The position numbers were made by a program, and so were the translations under genes. The notes beneath the pieces were generated by a model that had not been told where the DNA came from, made no database searches, and worked only from the letters and a program-made list of their open reading frames with translations. From Branchiostoma floridae (taxonomy: Eukaryota; Chordata; Leptocardii; Amphioxiformes; Branchiostomatidae), in assembly GCF_000003815.2 (NCBI RefSeq), contig NC_049997.1:352214-416213 (forward strand): DNA of 64,000 nt, given 5' to 3'. Shown here in pieces: positions 12,801-23,758 of this stretch (positions are counted from its first letter, which is position 1; each line of letters begins with the position of its first letter).

Positions 12801-15800
12801 CCGGGGTCAGATAATCAAATGAAAAAATTGTGTGTTTTTTCAAATGTGAAAAAATATTACGTGTATATAGTTTGTGTTCTTATGTTTCTATGGCTATGTG
12901 TTGTATACCTAAAATAAAGAAATTCAAATTCAAAATAGTACAAATTAAAAGTATGCCATCAACTGGTGCATACCTAAAGTACCATAAAACTTATTTACCT
13001 AATACAAGAGTATATCAAGTTACTGACAGGTAATGTTTTCTTTAATCCTCCCAGCCGCCCCTGCCAGTGTTTCATCAGGAGTTTGTGATGCTGCTGCACG
13101 ACTGGCAGAGAGAGGACTCACTGGACACGTACCTGCGCGTGGAGTGGGAGGCAACCAGGTGAACAGACTAACAAAATATAAAGTAAATAGTCTCATAATG
13201 GCCACCTGATTCCTTAAATATGTATCAAACCTCTCAAAAGAAGCATGTCTAGCATATCACTGTGTGATGCTTACACGCCATCTACGCATCTACATCTGTA
13301 TCTGTATCTATATAGCCGGTATAACACCCATTCGGCGTAACACACCAGCTAGCTTCGCAGGCTTGCGGTGCACATGCCTACCTCCTGACCCGAGTTGTAT
13401 TTGTGATACAATTCTAAGACCATATATCTGTGCACGAAATAACGCGCTTACCAACAAGCTTTCAATCAGTCCTCTGATCCTGCTCAATACTGAAAGGACC
13501 CAGAGCCTAAATCCCACATCCGGAACGGAAGTGTGACGTCAGCAAAGGGTCAAAGGTGATTGGTAGTAGGTATCGGCCCCGTCTCTGTAGAGGAAAGCTT
13601 GTTGACAAGCGCTATATTTTGTGCACGGATATATGGTCTTAAACTTGCAACATAATGTTGACTACCGTTTCAGATGAGCTTACAACTGGGTTGTATTTGT
13701 ATCCGCAGGTTTTCTCACGGCTATGGAGACACCAATACGTGTAGGAAGAGACTAACACAGGCTGACGGCACGGACCTGGGACCGGTCCATTTTACATCAG
13801 GCCTCATCAACGGAAAAGGTGATAATTCCGCCCCTGGTTCTTAGTGAGCATTTGTCGTTATGACGGATTTGTCCAATGTCAGAATGTAAGGCCCTTAATC
13901 AAACATTTTGCATAGTAGAAACCTTGAATAATGACCTCAAGCTAAATGCATGGGGACTATGCATGATTTCTCTGTTGGAATTCTTTTATTTGCTTGGAAG
14001 GTTTCTACTAGCTAGAGACGATAGACATTAAATTTAAAAAAATGCAAATTCTGGCGTGTTAAAAAAATGAAGTGAAAATTTGGAGCATTTGTAATTTCCT
14101 ATCTGTTATTTGTCCCGGCCCATTTATTAGATAGATTTGCTTTTTTTTTTTAATTTTATTAAGTTCTTTTTACAAGTTCTTTAAATTTACTAATCTTATT
14201 CTGTTTGACCTAATTCTTTACATTTGACTTGTCTTGCATTGAAATGGCCATGTATCCGTGATTTACGTCACGATGTTGTCAGGTCGTAGCTATGACGACA
14301 ACGACAATGCGGAGAATAGGTTCGTGCCTCTGGAGAAGTTCAGTGTGGAGGGGAACATGACGTATCGCTTCCGGGTCATCAGCGCAGCCATGATGTTTCC
14401 CTTCCGGGTGTCCGTGGACCAGCACGAGTTGACCTTGATCGCCACGGATGGAGACAGGTAGGTAAAGCGTAGCTCAGAAATTGTCATCAGTATATGCCCC
14501 TTTTGAAACATGTTTTTAAGACTGATTGTATTTATGTTTCATTGAATGACAGTTATCTACTTAATCTGCCTACTGACTAAAGCATAACAATAATTTGAAA
14601 CCTGGGAAAGAAAGCTAGGAAACCTTCTTTGCTACCAATTATCCCTCTTCTTTTAAGTCTTTATATTAACTATCTGCAAACATCTCTGTTCTAGTTTTTA
14701 ACCGTTTGACTTAGTGACGCATGAGTTATGCTAGTGGCTCTATCGTTATCTGTATGTCTGTATCCGTCCCCTATCATTTATTTCTCCTCTTTTCTTGCTA
14801 ATCATTCGAGAATAGTTGGATATTTCATATGATACCTTTTAAAAGAACAATTTGATAGGTTGTAATCAATCGGAAAATGGTATAATCCTACATTTTCCTT
14901 ATGGTTTGGAATTCTGCGTTTGTTCGTTTGCATGCGTGACAGATGTCATGGTACTGTCTTAATATACATGATTAAGTTGTTTCTGGTGCAATTGCTCTAT
15001 AAATAACCACGATTTTCTTACTGTATCACATGTAGTCGAATTAAATTGCGTAGAGTTTATTTTTAAATACCTAAGCTCTGATAGTGTCACCACATATATT
15101 TTTTTTTAATACCAGGATCGTTGAGCAGACAGCGGAGTCGTTCATCATTAACACAGGCGAGCGGTACGATTTCTACATCACAACCGACCAGACTCCTGGT
15201 AACTACTGGATCCGTGCTGACACCATCGAACTGTATGCAGACAATATGGTGAGTACGTATACGTTCTATGCACTTATCAATAGTGCTAATACCTTTGTCG
15301 CGATAGGTCAAATCCTATATAGCGGACCATATCAATACATGTAGTAAAATTAGATTATTTTACCTTAACTTTTGTCATTATTTGCTATTTTCCTAAAAAA
15401 AAAACATTCAAAAACGTTTCTTGTCTATTGCCATCGTGTTTTTTGAGTTATTTGTTGTAAAAAATGCACTTTTAAAAATATAATATGGTGAGTACAAAAT
15501 GGCGGCTAGCTTAATACATGTCATTTTATGACGTCTGTCGTCGTTGTTGTTGCTATTGACAACTGGAGTTTAGCAGACATTAACATTTTGTTAGTCACCT
15601 TTTCTGAAAATACTCCAATTTTCTTTGGCTTGAATGAGAATAGGCTATTTGGACATTTCCGGCCACAAAAATGTAGAGACGATACATTACACCACCAAGA
15701 CACTAAAGTTATTTTATTAGTAAGATTCTACTTGTACAGTATATTCTAAAAGTTGGTGGTCATACGATAACTTGTTTTTTGTTACAGTGCTGGGGTGAAA

Positions 15801-18800
15801 ATCATTGAGATCTGCTTTGGTCAAAGTCGATAGATTATACCTCTTTACTGGAAGCTAACAAAAATTAAACCTTTTCTCAGCCGGTGAACAGACAACACCA
15901 TACTGAGGCTATACTACATTATGAAGGAGCTCCAGACGCTGAGCCGACCTCCCAGCGGAGAACATGCACAGCGAATGACACCTGTGTCGTCGTCAACTGT
16001 CCCTTCAGGTAGTATAGGGGTGTCTAAGCATTTACACGAACCCTATGAGATTCGTACGAACATTATGTGATACGCACGAATCACTATGTGAAAACGCACG
16101 AATCTTATGCGATTTGCACGAGCCTTATGCGAAACCGACCGGCCACTGCTGGGTCACATGATATCACGTCATTCGCATAAGGTTCGTGCAAATCACATAA
16201 GGTTCGTGCGTTTTCGCATAGTAATTCGTGTAATTTTCATATGGTTCATGCGTTTCGCATAGTGATTCGTGCGTATCACATATGTTCGCACGAATCTCAT
16301 AGGGTTTGTGCAAATGCTTAGGCACCCCTGTAGTATAATTCAAGTAAAGAAACAAACACACACAAAGACAATACAGGTACCACCGTCAACTGTCCCTTCG
16401 AGTAGTATGATTCAAGCAAAGAAACACACAGACAAATACAATACAGGTACTGCCGTCAATTGCAATTGTCCCTTCAAGTAAGAACACTAATATGCAATCG
16501 AACATACAAACACAAGCACAATGCCGATAGCGTCCTAGATCCTCTTTAGAGGGCAGTTTCTTTCATATGTTGCTTCGGATCAAGCAGCATTTGATTTTTG
16601 GCAGGTAGATGAAAAAAAAAACTTTATATGGAAATTACTTAAAAGTTACAACTTTGTTGTATCTAAAAATCAACAAATAGCCGCCTGGTTTTTCAGAGTT
16701 TGGTTTAGAATAAAGATATTAGAAAGACGTCCCATTTGCACAAAACATTTGAAATAGCATCTTCGAAGAAACAATCCAATGCTGTCGTGACGTCACGTTA
16801 TGCAGATAGAACACAGTGGATCATACGTTGTAGGACGTCTATGGCGCCCACCGTTTCTGTTCAGGGATGGTTGTAACCTTGTTTTATTTAAAACACTATT
16901 AGGCAGTACGGAGACCAGTCAATGCACATCGAGTGCCTGCCGGTCAGCGAGCTCCGGTCCCCTGATAACCAGTTCGTCCCATTGCCGGAGTCTGCGGACA
17001 AGTGGGAGGAACATTTCATCAACTTTCACTTCGCAGGGTCTGATATAAATCCAGGTCAGAGGTCATCCGTCAATGGTCATCGGTTTGTTCTGCCGTCGTC
17101 ACCTCCACAGGTTAGTGAAAAAGAAACAACATTCGTTAGAAAATATTTGAATGTAAGTTCATTACTGACGGAAGTCAACATTATGTTACGATTTTAAGAC
17201 CTTATATCCGTACACAAAATAAAGGGCTTACCGACAAGCTTTCGATCAGTCCTTTGATCCTTATCAAGTTGAAATGACCAAAAGCCTGCGTCACACATCC
17301 GGAACGGAAGTGTGGCGTCAGCAAATGGTCAAAGATGATTTGCAGTCGGTATCGGCCCAAGTCTCGGTTGAGGGAAAGATTGTGGGAATGGCCTCTTTCA
17401 CTCCCCTGAGAAAATATAGAAAATATTTGATTGTAAAGGAACAGTTGTTCATTGTTAAAAGGCAAATAGCATCATGGAAATGTATGTATTAATAGGTTAC
17501 GTATTTAGGTGAAAAGAAAAGAGCTTAATCAGGACTTTCTTTGAACAAATTAACATAGTCGACAAACTTTTTTCTCTTATCATGAAAGTGCTTCCTAATG
17601 TTATTGCTTTGAAGAGCTCTTCATCCTCATGATTATGTGACAAGTAAAATTAGGACCCGAAAAGGTCCTGCGGAAAGATTTGTTGCCAAACTATTTCTAC
17701 TTGTTTAGAAAACTAACATGCCAACTCATAATGATAGTAATAGTCTTTATTTGCAAGTTCTTGGCCGAGGGCTGATTGCCACATGGAACATACATAATAT
17801 ATAGTAAACGTACATAAAATACAAGACTGTGGTATAGGTAACAACGGTGCCTAGTTGTAAAAAGTGACTATTCTAGCATTGCTATGAACTGCTAAGAGCT
17901 ACGATCTAAGCATTTGGGGTTTGACTTCTTTTCTGGAAGTAGTGGAAGACGATGTGTCACTCTTTTTCTATTGTGAGTAGGTTATGTAATGTTAACAGGG
18001 TTATAGTTTTGTTTTCGTCAATAAACGTTTGGAATTTTTTGTGGGTTTTGCAGTCCTCCTCGAATAGCTCTTTCCTTTCCTGATCGTTAGAGTGGAAGAT
18101 GGAAATATTAAACCAGTACAATGTTCTCGTGTCCCATTCCTTTAGGTCACCGGCGATAGGGGTCTGGTGCCATGTACCGACGAGCTTTGCGGCGGAGAGA
18201 AGTATTGTGACTGTAGCTATCACGTGACTATCACTCCTGGCAACGTCGTGCAGATGGTCCTCTACAACATGGGCTCAGGTAAACCCGCATGTCCATTAAA
18301 TGCCTTTGAGAAGGATATGACACAATAGCTACCTAAAGAAACGTGCTTCAAAACCTTAAACCACATGTTCTTCTTGCATACTAACTCGTAAATAAGTTCA
18401 TTGAAGGTTAGGATTTCAGATAACTTCAAGAAAGATAACAGCTATTATCATATAGCCAGGCGCCGCGGACCAATCAGAAGGCCCCGTTCCACGTTGGTTA
18501 TGACGCCGTAACACATATATTCCGGCCAGGCTGGTGTGTATCCTCCTTCTGATTGGTCAGAATAAATCGACACCGGCACCAGTGTCGACTTGCATCTATG
18601 CCGATTCATTCTGACCAAACAAAAGGAGTGATACACACAAAAAAAGTAAGTGACATGCAGGCATTGGCCAATCATAAGGAGGGAAACATATGCCAGAGCG
18701 GGGGAATAAGTACAGGCTGCAAGGGGGGATGTCTCCTGTTAACATTGATAATGAGTTTTGTTGTTCAAAAAAGCTAAAGATTGCAATGTTTCAAGTCTTT

Positions 18801-21800
18801 TCTGTGGAAATTTTGGTTTCAAACTGCAATCTGTAATCTCCTTACAAATGTATGTACAAAAGAACAGATGTGGCACTTTGGGGCGGGTCATAAAACGACT
18901 TTATAGACTTCGGAAATGGTTAAGCTGGCATTCACTTTAATTTTCAGTGACACTTTGTCATCACTATATTTACATTTGATCAGTTCACAGTTTTTTTTTT
19001 GTTTAAACCTGCTGATTGACAGATATTACTTACTTACTGTCACTGGCGACAGGTAGTCTGTGTACACCTAAACGTTTGGCCTTTCTGAATAGTTTGATAT
19101 CTTATTCTCAAATAAGATGCATACAAAACAACCTAGGTCTTAATACCATCTGCTTCCTGTAACTTTCATGTCCAGAAAACTGCGGAGTAACTTTCATGTC
19201 CAGATAAATGTTATCCCGCTCAATGTACGGGTCACACTGATGCCAGCTTGGTTAATCAACAGGACCTGTGCGGCAAGTAAAATATAAAGGGGTTACTAAC
19301 AAGCTAAACATGGCACGCTGATTTCTTGTCATTACCAGGAGCAGGTCTTGCCGGTACAGGCCACCCTGTTCACATCCACGGGCACCACTTCTACGTGTTA
19401 GATATGGGATTCCCGGAGTACAACAGCAGCGATGGTCGTTACAGTAGCCAGAACCCTGACATCGACTGTGGCACGTCAGAAAGGTGTAACGGGAAGCGAT
19501 GGGCGGACCAGTCGTGGGAGGGCGGGAACAAGCCGGGACTGAACCTGCGGGACCCGCCGATGAAGGACACTGTGATCGTGCCTGTGGGTGGGTACGTGGT
19601 CATCAGATTTACGGCGGATAACCCAGGTGGGTTAGTTGTACACATCATTGGTTTGGTTTGGTTCGGTTTGGTTTGGTTTGGTAATACAGATCTCCATTAG
19701 TGACTGATATGTCACTATTCTTCCTGGAGTCCGAGTAATTTGTGGAGAATGAACAATTCTAGACGGAAGGAAATGCTTAGCGTCTTTTTCAGTGTCCTTT
19801 TTTATCATTTCTATATTGTAACTTAAGCTTGATGACTCTTTCTGCAGAGTAGAAAGCTAAGGGCACAATCCACCGTACGCGCTTTTTTGTCCGTACGTTT
19901 TCTTGGGAGGCCAAGTCCGCCACGCATTTATAAAAATATGGGGAACGACTGGCAAGAGCAGGGAGGGAGTACGTCAACACGGCAACACAAGTTCTGCCTG
20001 CACGTAAAATTTTACGGCGTGTCTGCGTGCTCCAATCCGTCGGATTCCCGACGAGTTCAAAATACGGAGGCGGTACTTACCACTTACGGATCCCAAAAGA
20101 TTGCCCACGTTTTGACACGTAGGCAGCATGTATTTCCACGTGCGGCGGGTTGTGCCCTTAGCTTTACTGTCTAAGAAAAAAATCGCACTTATTGTTTAAA
20201 ACACGCAAAGTCTTTTTACAAAATTGTATACAATGCTAAAGATCTTTGCCGTGATGCAGGCTGGTGGTTTGTCCACTGTCACATAGAGATCCATCAGGTG
20301 GAGGGGATGGCCATGATGATCAGGGAGGGGACACAGGGACAGATGAACCCCCCACCCCCGGGATTCCCCACCTGTGGGGAATTCCATTGGTCCTCAGCGG
20401 AGTTCGAAAGAGCAAAGAAGGGCTACAGCACGTCTTGGACCCACACCTTATCTGTCGCGGCAGGTGGGTGCTGTCATATTTACTGTTGAGTGATGAACCA
20501 ATGGCAGGTATTGAGTCTCTACTTACACGGAATGTAACGTTAAGGTCCCAGTAAATAACACTACAGGCTCGTTCTCATTTAAATGTCGAAATGCTGTCGC
20601 CTGACTTTAATTACGCCTTAATATGGAGCAAATTATAGACAAAATCACTGGTTCCTTCATTTTCCACAACCCCTGTAATGTTTTACAAAAGATGCACAAC
20701 AACATTCGTATTGGTTAATGGCTTAGAAGATTATTATAGCCACGGGTGGAATTTCGCCCCCCAAAAATGGCTGTCGCCTGAGAAGAAACGAAGAATTCAA
20801 ATAGTAGCCAAAAATGTAAAAATTCAGTTCCAAGAATGATTGTTCGGTAGGTGAAACCAGCTAACTAGGCCCTCTGACCGATCACGTTAGATCGCTACTG
20901 TCACTGATCTTGGAGGCTGTGTGAGGTAGTTTATGTCTGTCGCCAGATTCTGTAACAAACGTTACCACCATGAGTACTATGGTTGCCACGGTTACATTGT
21001 CCACGTATAAGACTAGAAATGGCCGTTTTTGTGAGGCTGTACTGTTTTTCTGGCTTTCTAAAGAGACAAGAAAGGGTTGTTGACGGTCATTTACATCCCA
21101 CCTTGCTTAACAAAATGTTGTACAGAAATGACTGTATCAAACATTACCATTGTTCGATGCTCTCTAAGCTTTCTATTTGACCTGGTGTAAAAATGCTTCC
21201 CACTTTCTAAATGTTCCTAGGGACGTCCACTTATACCTCAATGATGTAGTCAATAAGGTGAGTTATTTCGAAGAAAACAGGGTTAAGTCTACTGTTGTAA
21301 CAAACGTTACCGGTAACGTTTGTTACATGCCCTGTAATGCATTACCAATGGGACCGAAAATAATAAGTTGCCATTTTCTGGTTATGGTTAAAAGAGGAAT
21401 TTTCCTAAACAACCAGGTAGTTTTCACTGAAAATAAAGCCGACTTAATCTTCGACCCCAAAAAATGCAATTTTCGACATTTCAATGAGAACGAGTGTACA
21501 TCGCTGCAACATATATCAGATTTGAATAACCCTCGACTCCATAATAGGAAAAACTGTAGAATGATTGGCGTTATATCCTTCAGCAAGCTCGCCGCTCTAG
21601 TAGAATGGGTGTGTAAAGTTTCTGTCATCCTCAGACTGACATCTTACGCGAAGTCTGTCCTATGTGAATGATATAATACTCTAACCTCATGGCGAAAAAA
21701 TGTACTATTCATGTGGTTATCTGGTTGCTTGTTCTTTGATCTTCCGACACGTTTATATATTACATTTAGAGAGAAGAATAAAAGCAACAATGAGATCAAA

Positions 21801-21916
21801 AATATCCCCATGTTCTTTCAGGAGGTGGTATTGGCGCTGCAGTTGGATTCATAGTTGGACTTGGAGTCGGCATCATCTGTTACGAATGTAGCAAGAAAAG
21901 CGCGACCTCAAAATAG
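5306..21916 (+). CDS. Membrane-anchored laccase-like multicopper oxidase
   Basis: Copper enzyme that should oxidise phenols, diamines or metal ions while reducing oxygen to water, at the cell surface or in the secretory path. Fifteen GT-AG exons join in one frame of 736 codons: 5306-5431, 6498-6645, 9496-9596, 9834-9979, 11261-11372, 13055-13158, 13709-13818, 14283-14457, 15116-15248, 15881-16008, 16903-17110, 18146-18278, 19339-19626, 20260-20463, 21822-21916. Signal peptide at about residues 1-19. Copper motifs: HWHG 142-145, HWWHAH 183-188, HPVHIHG 550-556, HCHIEIH 643-649 followed by Met654 as likely axial type 1 ligand. The last exon encodes a glycine-rich membrane span (about 707-725) and a short Lys-containing tail, so it is probably type I anchored. 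Length fits animal laccase-like oxidases (about 650-750). Introns 4, 10, 11, 13 and 14 hold transposons. Substrate is unknown. Confidence 0.93.
6888..7067. other. Assembly gap (180 N)
   Basis: Run of N in intron 2 of the oxidase, at the end of the second duplicated block. Confidence 0.99.
7780..9309. mobile_element. 1.53 kb TIR DNA transposon in intron 2
   Basis: Perfect 32-bp terminal inverted repeats (7780-7811 and 9278-9309, outer end AAGGTGGGGTCACACC) flanked by TA on both sides. The subterminal regions are also partly inverted and rich in tacgcag-type words. Only short open frames lie inside (for example 8250-8480, 76 codons, unrecognised), so it looks non-autonomous. TA target sites are used by Tc1/mariner and a few other superfamilies; the family is not identified. 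Confidence 0.85.
9911..10195 (+). repeat. Tandem copies of the exon 4 3' end
   Basis: The last ~66 bases of oxidase exon 4 plus the start of intron 4 occur three times: the genuine one ending at 9979, a copy ending at 10076 that keeps a GTGCGT donor, and a decayed copy ending near 10180 where the donor is lost (ACATGTATGT). The spacing is about 97-107 bp with CA-rich linkers. Read-through past the genuine donor meets TGA at once, so the copies cannot simply extend the exon. Confidence 0.9.
10416..10900. mobile_element. Dispersed repeat family A, copy 1
   Basis: Begins tcatatagccaggc and contains CCAATCAGAAG and GATTGGTCAGAATGAATCG. Related copies lie at 18443-18887 and 26925-27250. The left part is inversely related to the middle (ccaatcagaag against ctgattggtc), so this is a foldback-type, non-coding element. 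Copy 1 holds a long palindrome at 10527-10628. Confidence 0.85.
10527..10628. repeat. Long near-perfect palindrome
   Basis: Core arms of 39 bp (10535-10573 and 10582-10620) differ at one position and flank an 8-base loop; pairing continues outward to about 10527 and 10628. Each arm is itself built of CGACACCGG/CCGGTGTCG words. The other two family members keep only a shortened version. Confidence 0.9.
10982..11150. mobile_element. Foldback element in intron 4
   Basis: Inverted repeats of about 65 bp (from TTAATGACCCGCC to GGCGGGTCAT-like ends) around a short centre with tcggtggttttattcggtgg. A diverged half copy lies at 10262-10340 and another at about 27240-27325 next to repeat family A, so the two families often sit together. 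Confidence 0.8.
15989..16480 (+). repeat. 68-bp tandem copies of the exon 10 3' end
   Basis: The end of oxidase exon 10 (gtcaactgtcccttcag) and its intron start recur at about 16383 and, decayed, at about 16453, each followed by attcaag-caaagaaacacac-type sequence. The first unit is split by the MITE at 16016-16329. None of the copies has an acceptor, so they are not usable exons. Confidence 0.85.
16016..16329. mobile_element. hAT-like MITE at the exon 10 donor
   Basis: About 314 bp, almost entirely inverted repeat (two arms of about 130 bp around a short centre), outer ends AGGGGTGYCTAAGCATTT. A GTAGTAT(A) target duplication flanks it at 16009-16016 and 16330-16337. The neighbouring 68-bp unit at about 16400 gives the unoccupied site (GTAGTAT followed by gattcaag). 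A 7-8 bp duplication and the AGGGG end fit the hAT superfamily. Confidence 0.88.
17728..18140 (-). mobile_element. 5'-truncated LINE fragment, antisense in intron 11
   Basis: On the minus strand an open frame (about 18130 to 17957) resembles the very C-terminus of non-LTR reverse transcriptases (basic, Phe/Leu-rich, ERKELF, ending LLTIEKE), then a 3' UTR ending in AATAAAGACTATTACTATC near 17730. The 5' truncation point lies within a few bases of the exon 12 acceptor at 18145 on the other strand. Family assignment (CR1/L2-like) is tentative. Confidence 0.6.
18443..18887. mobile_element. Dispersed repeat family A, copy 2
   Basis: Same order of landmarks as copy 1 (atatagccaggc, ccaatcagaagg, gattggtcagaat, aacattgataatgag, tttggtttcaaa) but the central palindrome is partly deleted. 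It lies in intron 12 of the oxidase. Confidence 0.85.
19853..20165. mobile_element. MITE family B, copy 1 (intron 13)
   Basis: About 313 bp with terminal inverted repeats AAAGCTAAGGGCACAAYCC and subterminal ccgtacg/cgtgcgg. Two more copies are joined head to tail at 42815-43392. No coding capacity. The target duplication is not clear. Confidence 0.85.
20568..21494. mobile_element. TIR element C, copy 1 (intron 14)
   Basis: About 0.93 kb with inverted ends CTCGTTCTCATT-AAATGTCGAAA (20568-20590 against 21472-21494, one mismatch). It contains a perfect 30-bp palindrome at 21297-21326. The left 390 bp recur at 51832-52215. No transposase seen; non-autonomous. Confidence 0.75.
21297..21326. repeat. 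Perfect 30-bp palindrome
   Basis: GTAACAAACGTTACC joined directly to its reverse complement, no spacer. The half-site gtaacaaacgttacc also occurs in the same element at about 20950, so the word is present three times and may be a binding site for the element's own protein. Confidence 0.95.
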
Positions 21917-22289
21917 CAGACCACAGTTTGCGACATGCAGGGTATACAGTTTTGTTGAGTTAAAGACCACACCTGCACGCGGTGACATCAGTAATAGGAG
22001 CACTAGAAACAAACATCAACCACAATTAAAACAAGGACAAATCGGTACAAGAATAGTCCTATTCCCTACATGGTCAACCTTCTGTATGGCCACCGTATAT
22101 TGAATATGTCAGCTGTTGTAAGCTACTTCTCATCTAGCATTGTGCATGTGTAAACTAACTTATCGGTTTAAAACCTATCTGTTTTAGGGTAGCATTTAGT
22201 GTTGATTTTAAGAATACAAATAACGTCATTACTCCGTTTAAACGTAAAGCTGTAATTTGCCTAAGTCAATGATTTTAAGTGTAAAGGTA

Positions 22290-22395
22290 TGCAATTCAGC
22301 CTGTGGCTGCCATATACACTTTGTCTTTTCATAATGATCTTATCATGATGATCAAATAAAGCATCTATTCATTCATTCATTCATTCATTCATCCA
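22290..22395 (+). terminator. Oxidase polyA signal or LINE tail
   Basis: AATAAA at 22355-22360 lies about 440 bp after the oxidase stop and could be its polyadenylation signal. It is followed at once by (ATTC)n to 22392, and the preceding text (cagcctgtggctgccatatacact) looks like a LINE 3' UTR, so the signal may belong to an inserted LINE end. Confidence 0.45.
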
Positions 22396-23012
22396 CGGTA
22401 ATTGAAGTGGTAAGGCTTATGATACAGAAAAAATGAAAATATCTTATTTTAACAAAGTAAGGTACAAAATGTCGAAGAAACATGTGTCCGCATATAGAGT
22501 TTTCAGGACTTCTTTTAAACAACGTTGTACGAAGGTTAATGGAGATGCAGTCGGTTCACCTCGATACTATTAGGCATTTACGTAGACGGCGCATTTGTAC
22601 ACTAAAAAATCCGTTTCATAAATTCGCAAAGCCCATATGGTTCCATAGCACATATAGCAGTGTAAACTTGGATTATAAATGCAACTTCTAACTTGAATTG
22701 TGACCGCTTAAAAATGTAGACATTTCAGTCTCATGTGTCATTGAATAAGCATAAAATAAGTAAACTTAAACTTAAAATAACAAGATTTAAAGCTAAGGTA
22801 GATATAGAATTCAGCGGCAGAATTATCTTTGCTACCATTAGGCTTCTGGCAATCATGAAATCAGGTATGACTTGAAATGTCAAACATGCGTGTTAAATTC
22901 ATCAAACATATCTTGCTGAGCCTGAATAGAATAAATGCCAATATAGTAATCTTAGTTAGCACCAACATGCAAATAAAGCATCATAAGAGATACACTCATA
23001 CATGGTTTCCAG
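22396..23012. other. Intergenic, nothing recognised
   Basis: AT-rich spacer between the oxidase and the SINE; only short chance frames. Confidence 0.5.
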
Positions 23013-23240
23013 TGGTGACCCGTTGCGTAATGGTAGGGTATTTGGCTTAAAGCCCAGAGATCCTGGGTTCAGGCCGACTCTGTGCCCTTAGAAAGGCACT
23101 AAACAAAGATTTTCTCACCTCATTGGGGATTGATTAAAAACCATACTCCGGATAGGACGTTGAATTGAGGAGAGCCACACGTCTTGTACGTAACATAACC
23201 CACCACACCTATCAAGAATTACAGGGGTTATAGCTGGTTT
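23013..23240 (+). mobile_element. tRNA-derived SINE
   Basis: tRNA-like head with an A box-like ttgcgtaatggtaggg and a B box-like gggttcaggcc spaced as in a tRNA, then a body with aaaggcact, ggacgttgaattgagg and agagccacacgt. The body shares short blocks with the SINEs inside the P450 introns (35060-35413, 60391-60745). Confidence 0.7.
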
Positions 23241-23758
23241 GTGCGGACCAATTGGCATTTGTGATACGCAGCTTGTATTCCCCATCAAAAATTGAATTGC
23301 ATCAATATTCTATCTTAAGTACGTGTCGCCCTGTCTTTTACTTACCAAAACAATAACTGACGATAAAACAGAAATAGAATGGCCCCATAGAATACGCTTG
23401 GATCAGTGAATGCTTTGACACAACCGACTTTAAACAGAAAAATACTAACGCTTAAAATAATGCATAATATCACATTTTGATTGCAAACCTTTCTTTATTG
23501 TTAAATGAAAGCTAAAGACTATTGAAACCGGTGTTTGTTTCTCTAGAACAAATTTAATGAGTTTTTTTTTCTCAAACAATTCTTTAATCTTTGGTTTGTT
23601 CTACTGAAAGTGTTTACAGAATACGACTTAAAAGATGTAAAGTCGATTATAGAATTTACATCCAAAAATTAATTTTTTCGGCGTTGAAGCGCGCTAGACT
23701 GACTATAAATTACATATTTTGGCGTGCACACTCTGCACATTCGGAACGTGCTGCTGCC

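Noticed and set aside
17957-18223. 88-codon minus-strand gene
   Set aside because: It combines the antisense of oxidase exon 12 with a LINE fragment.
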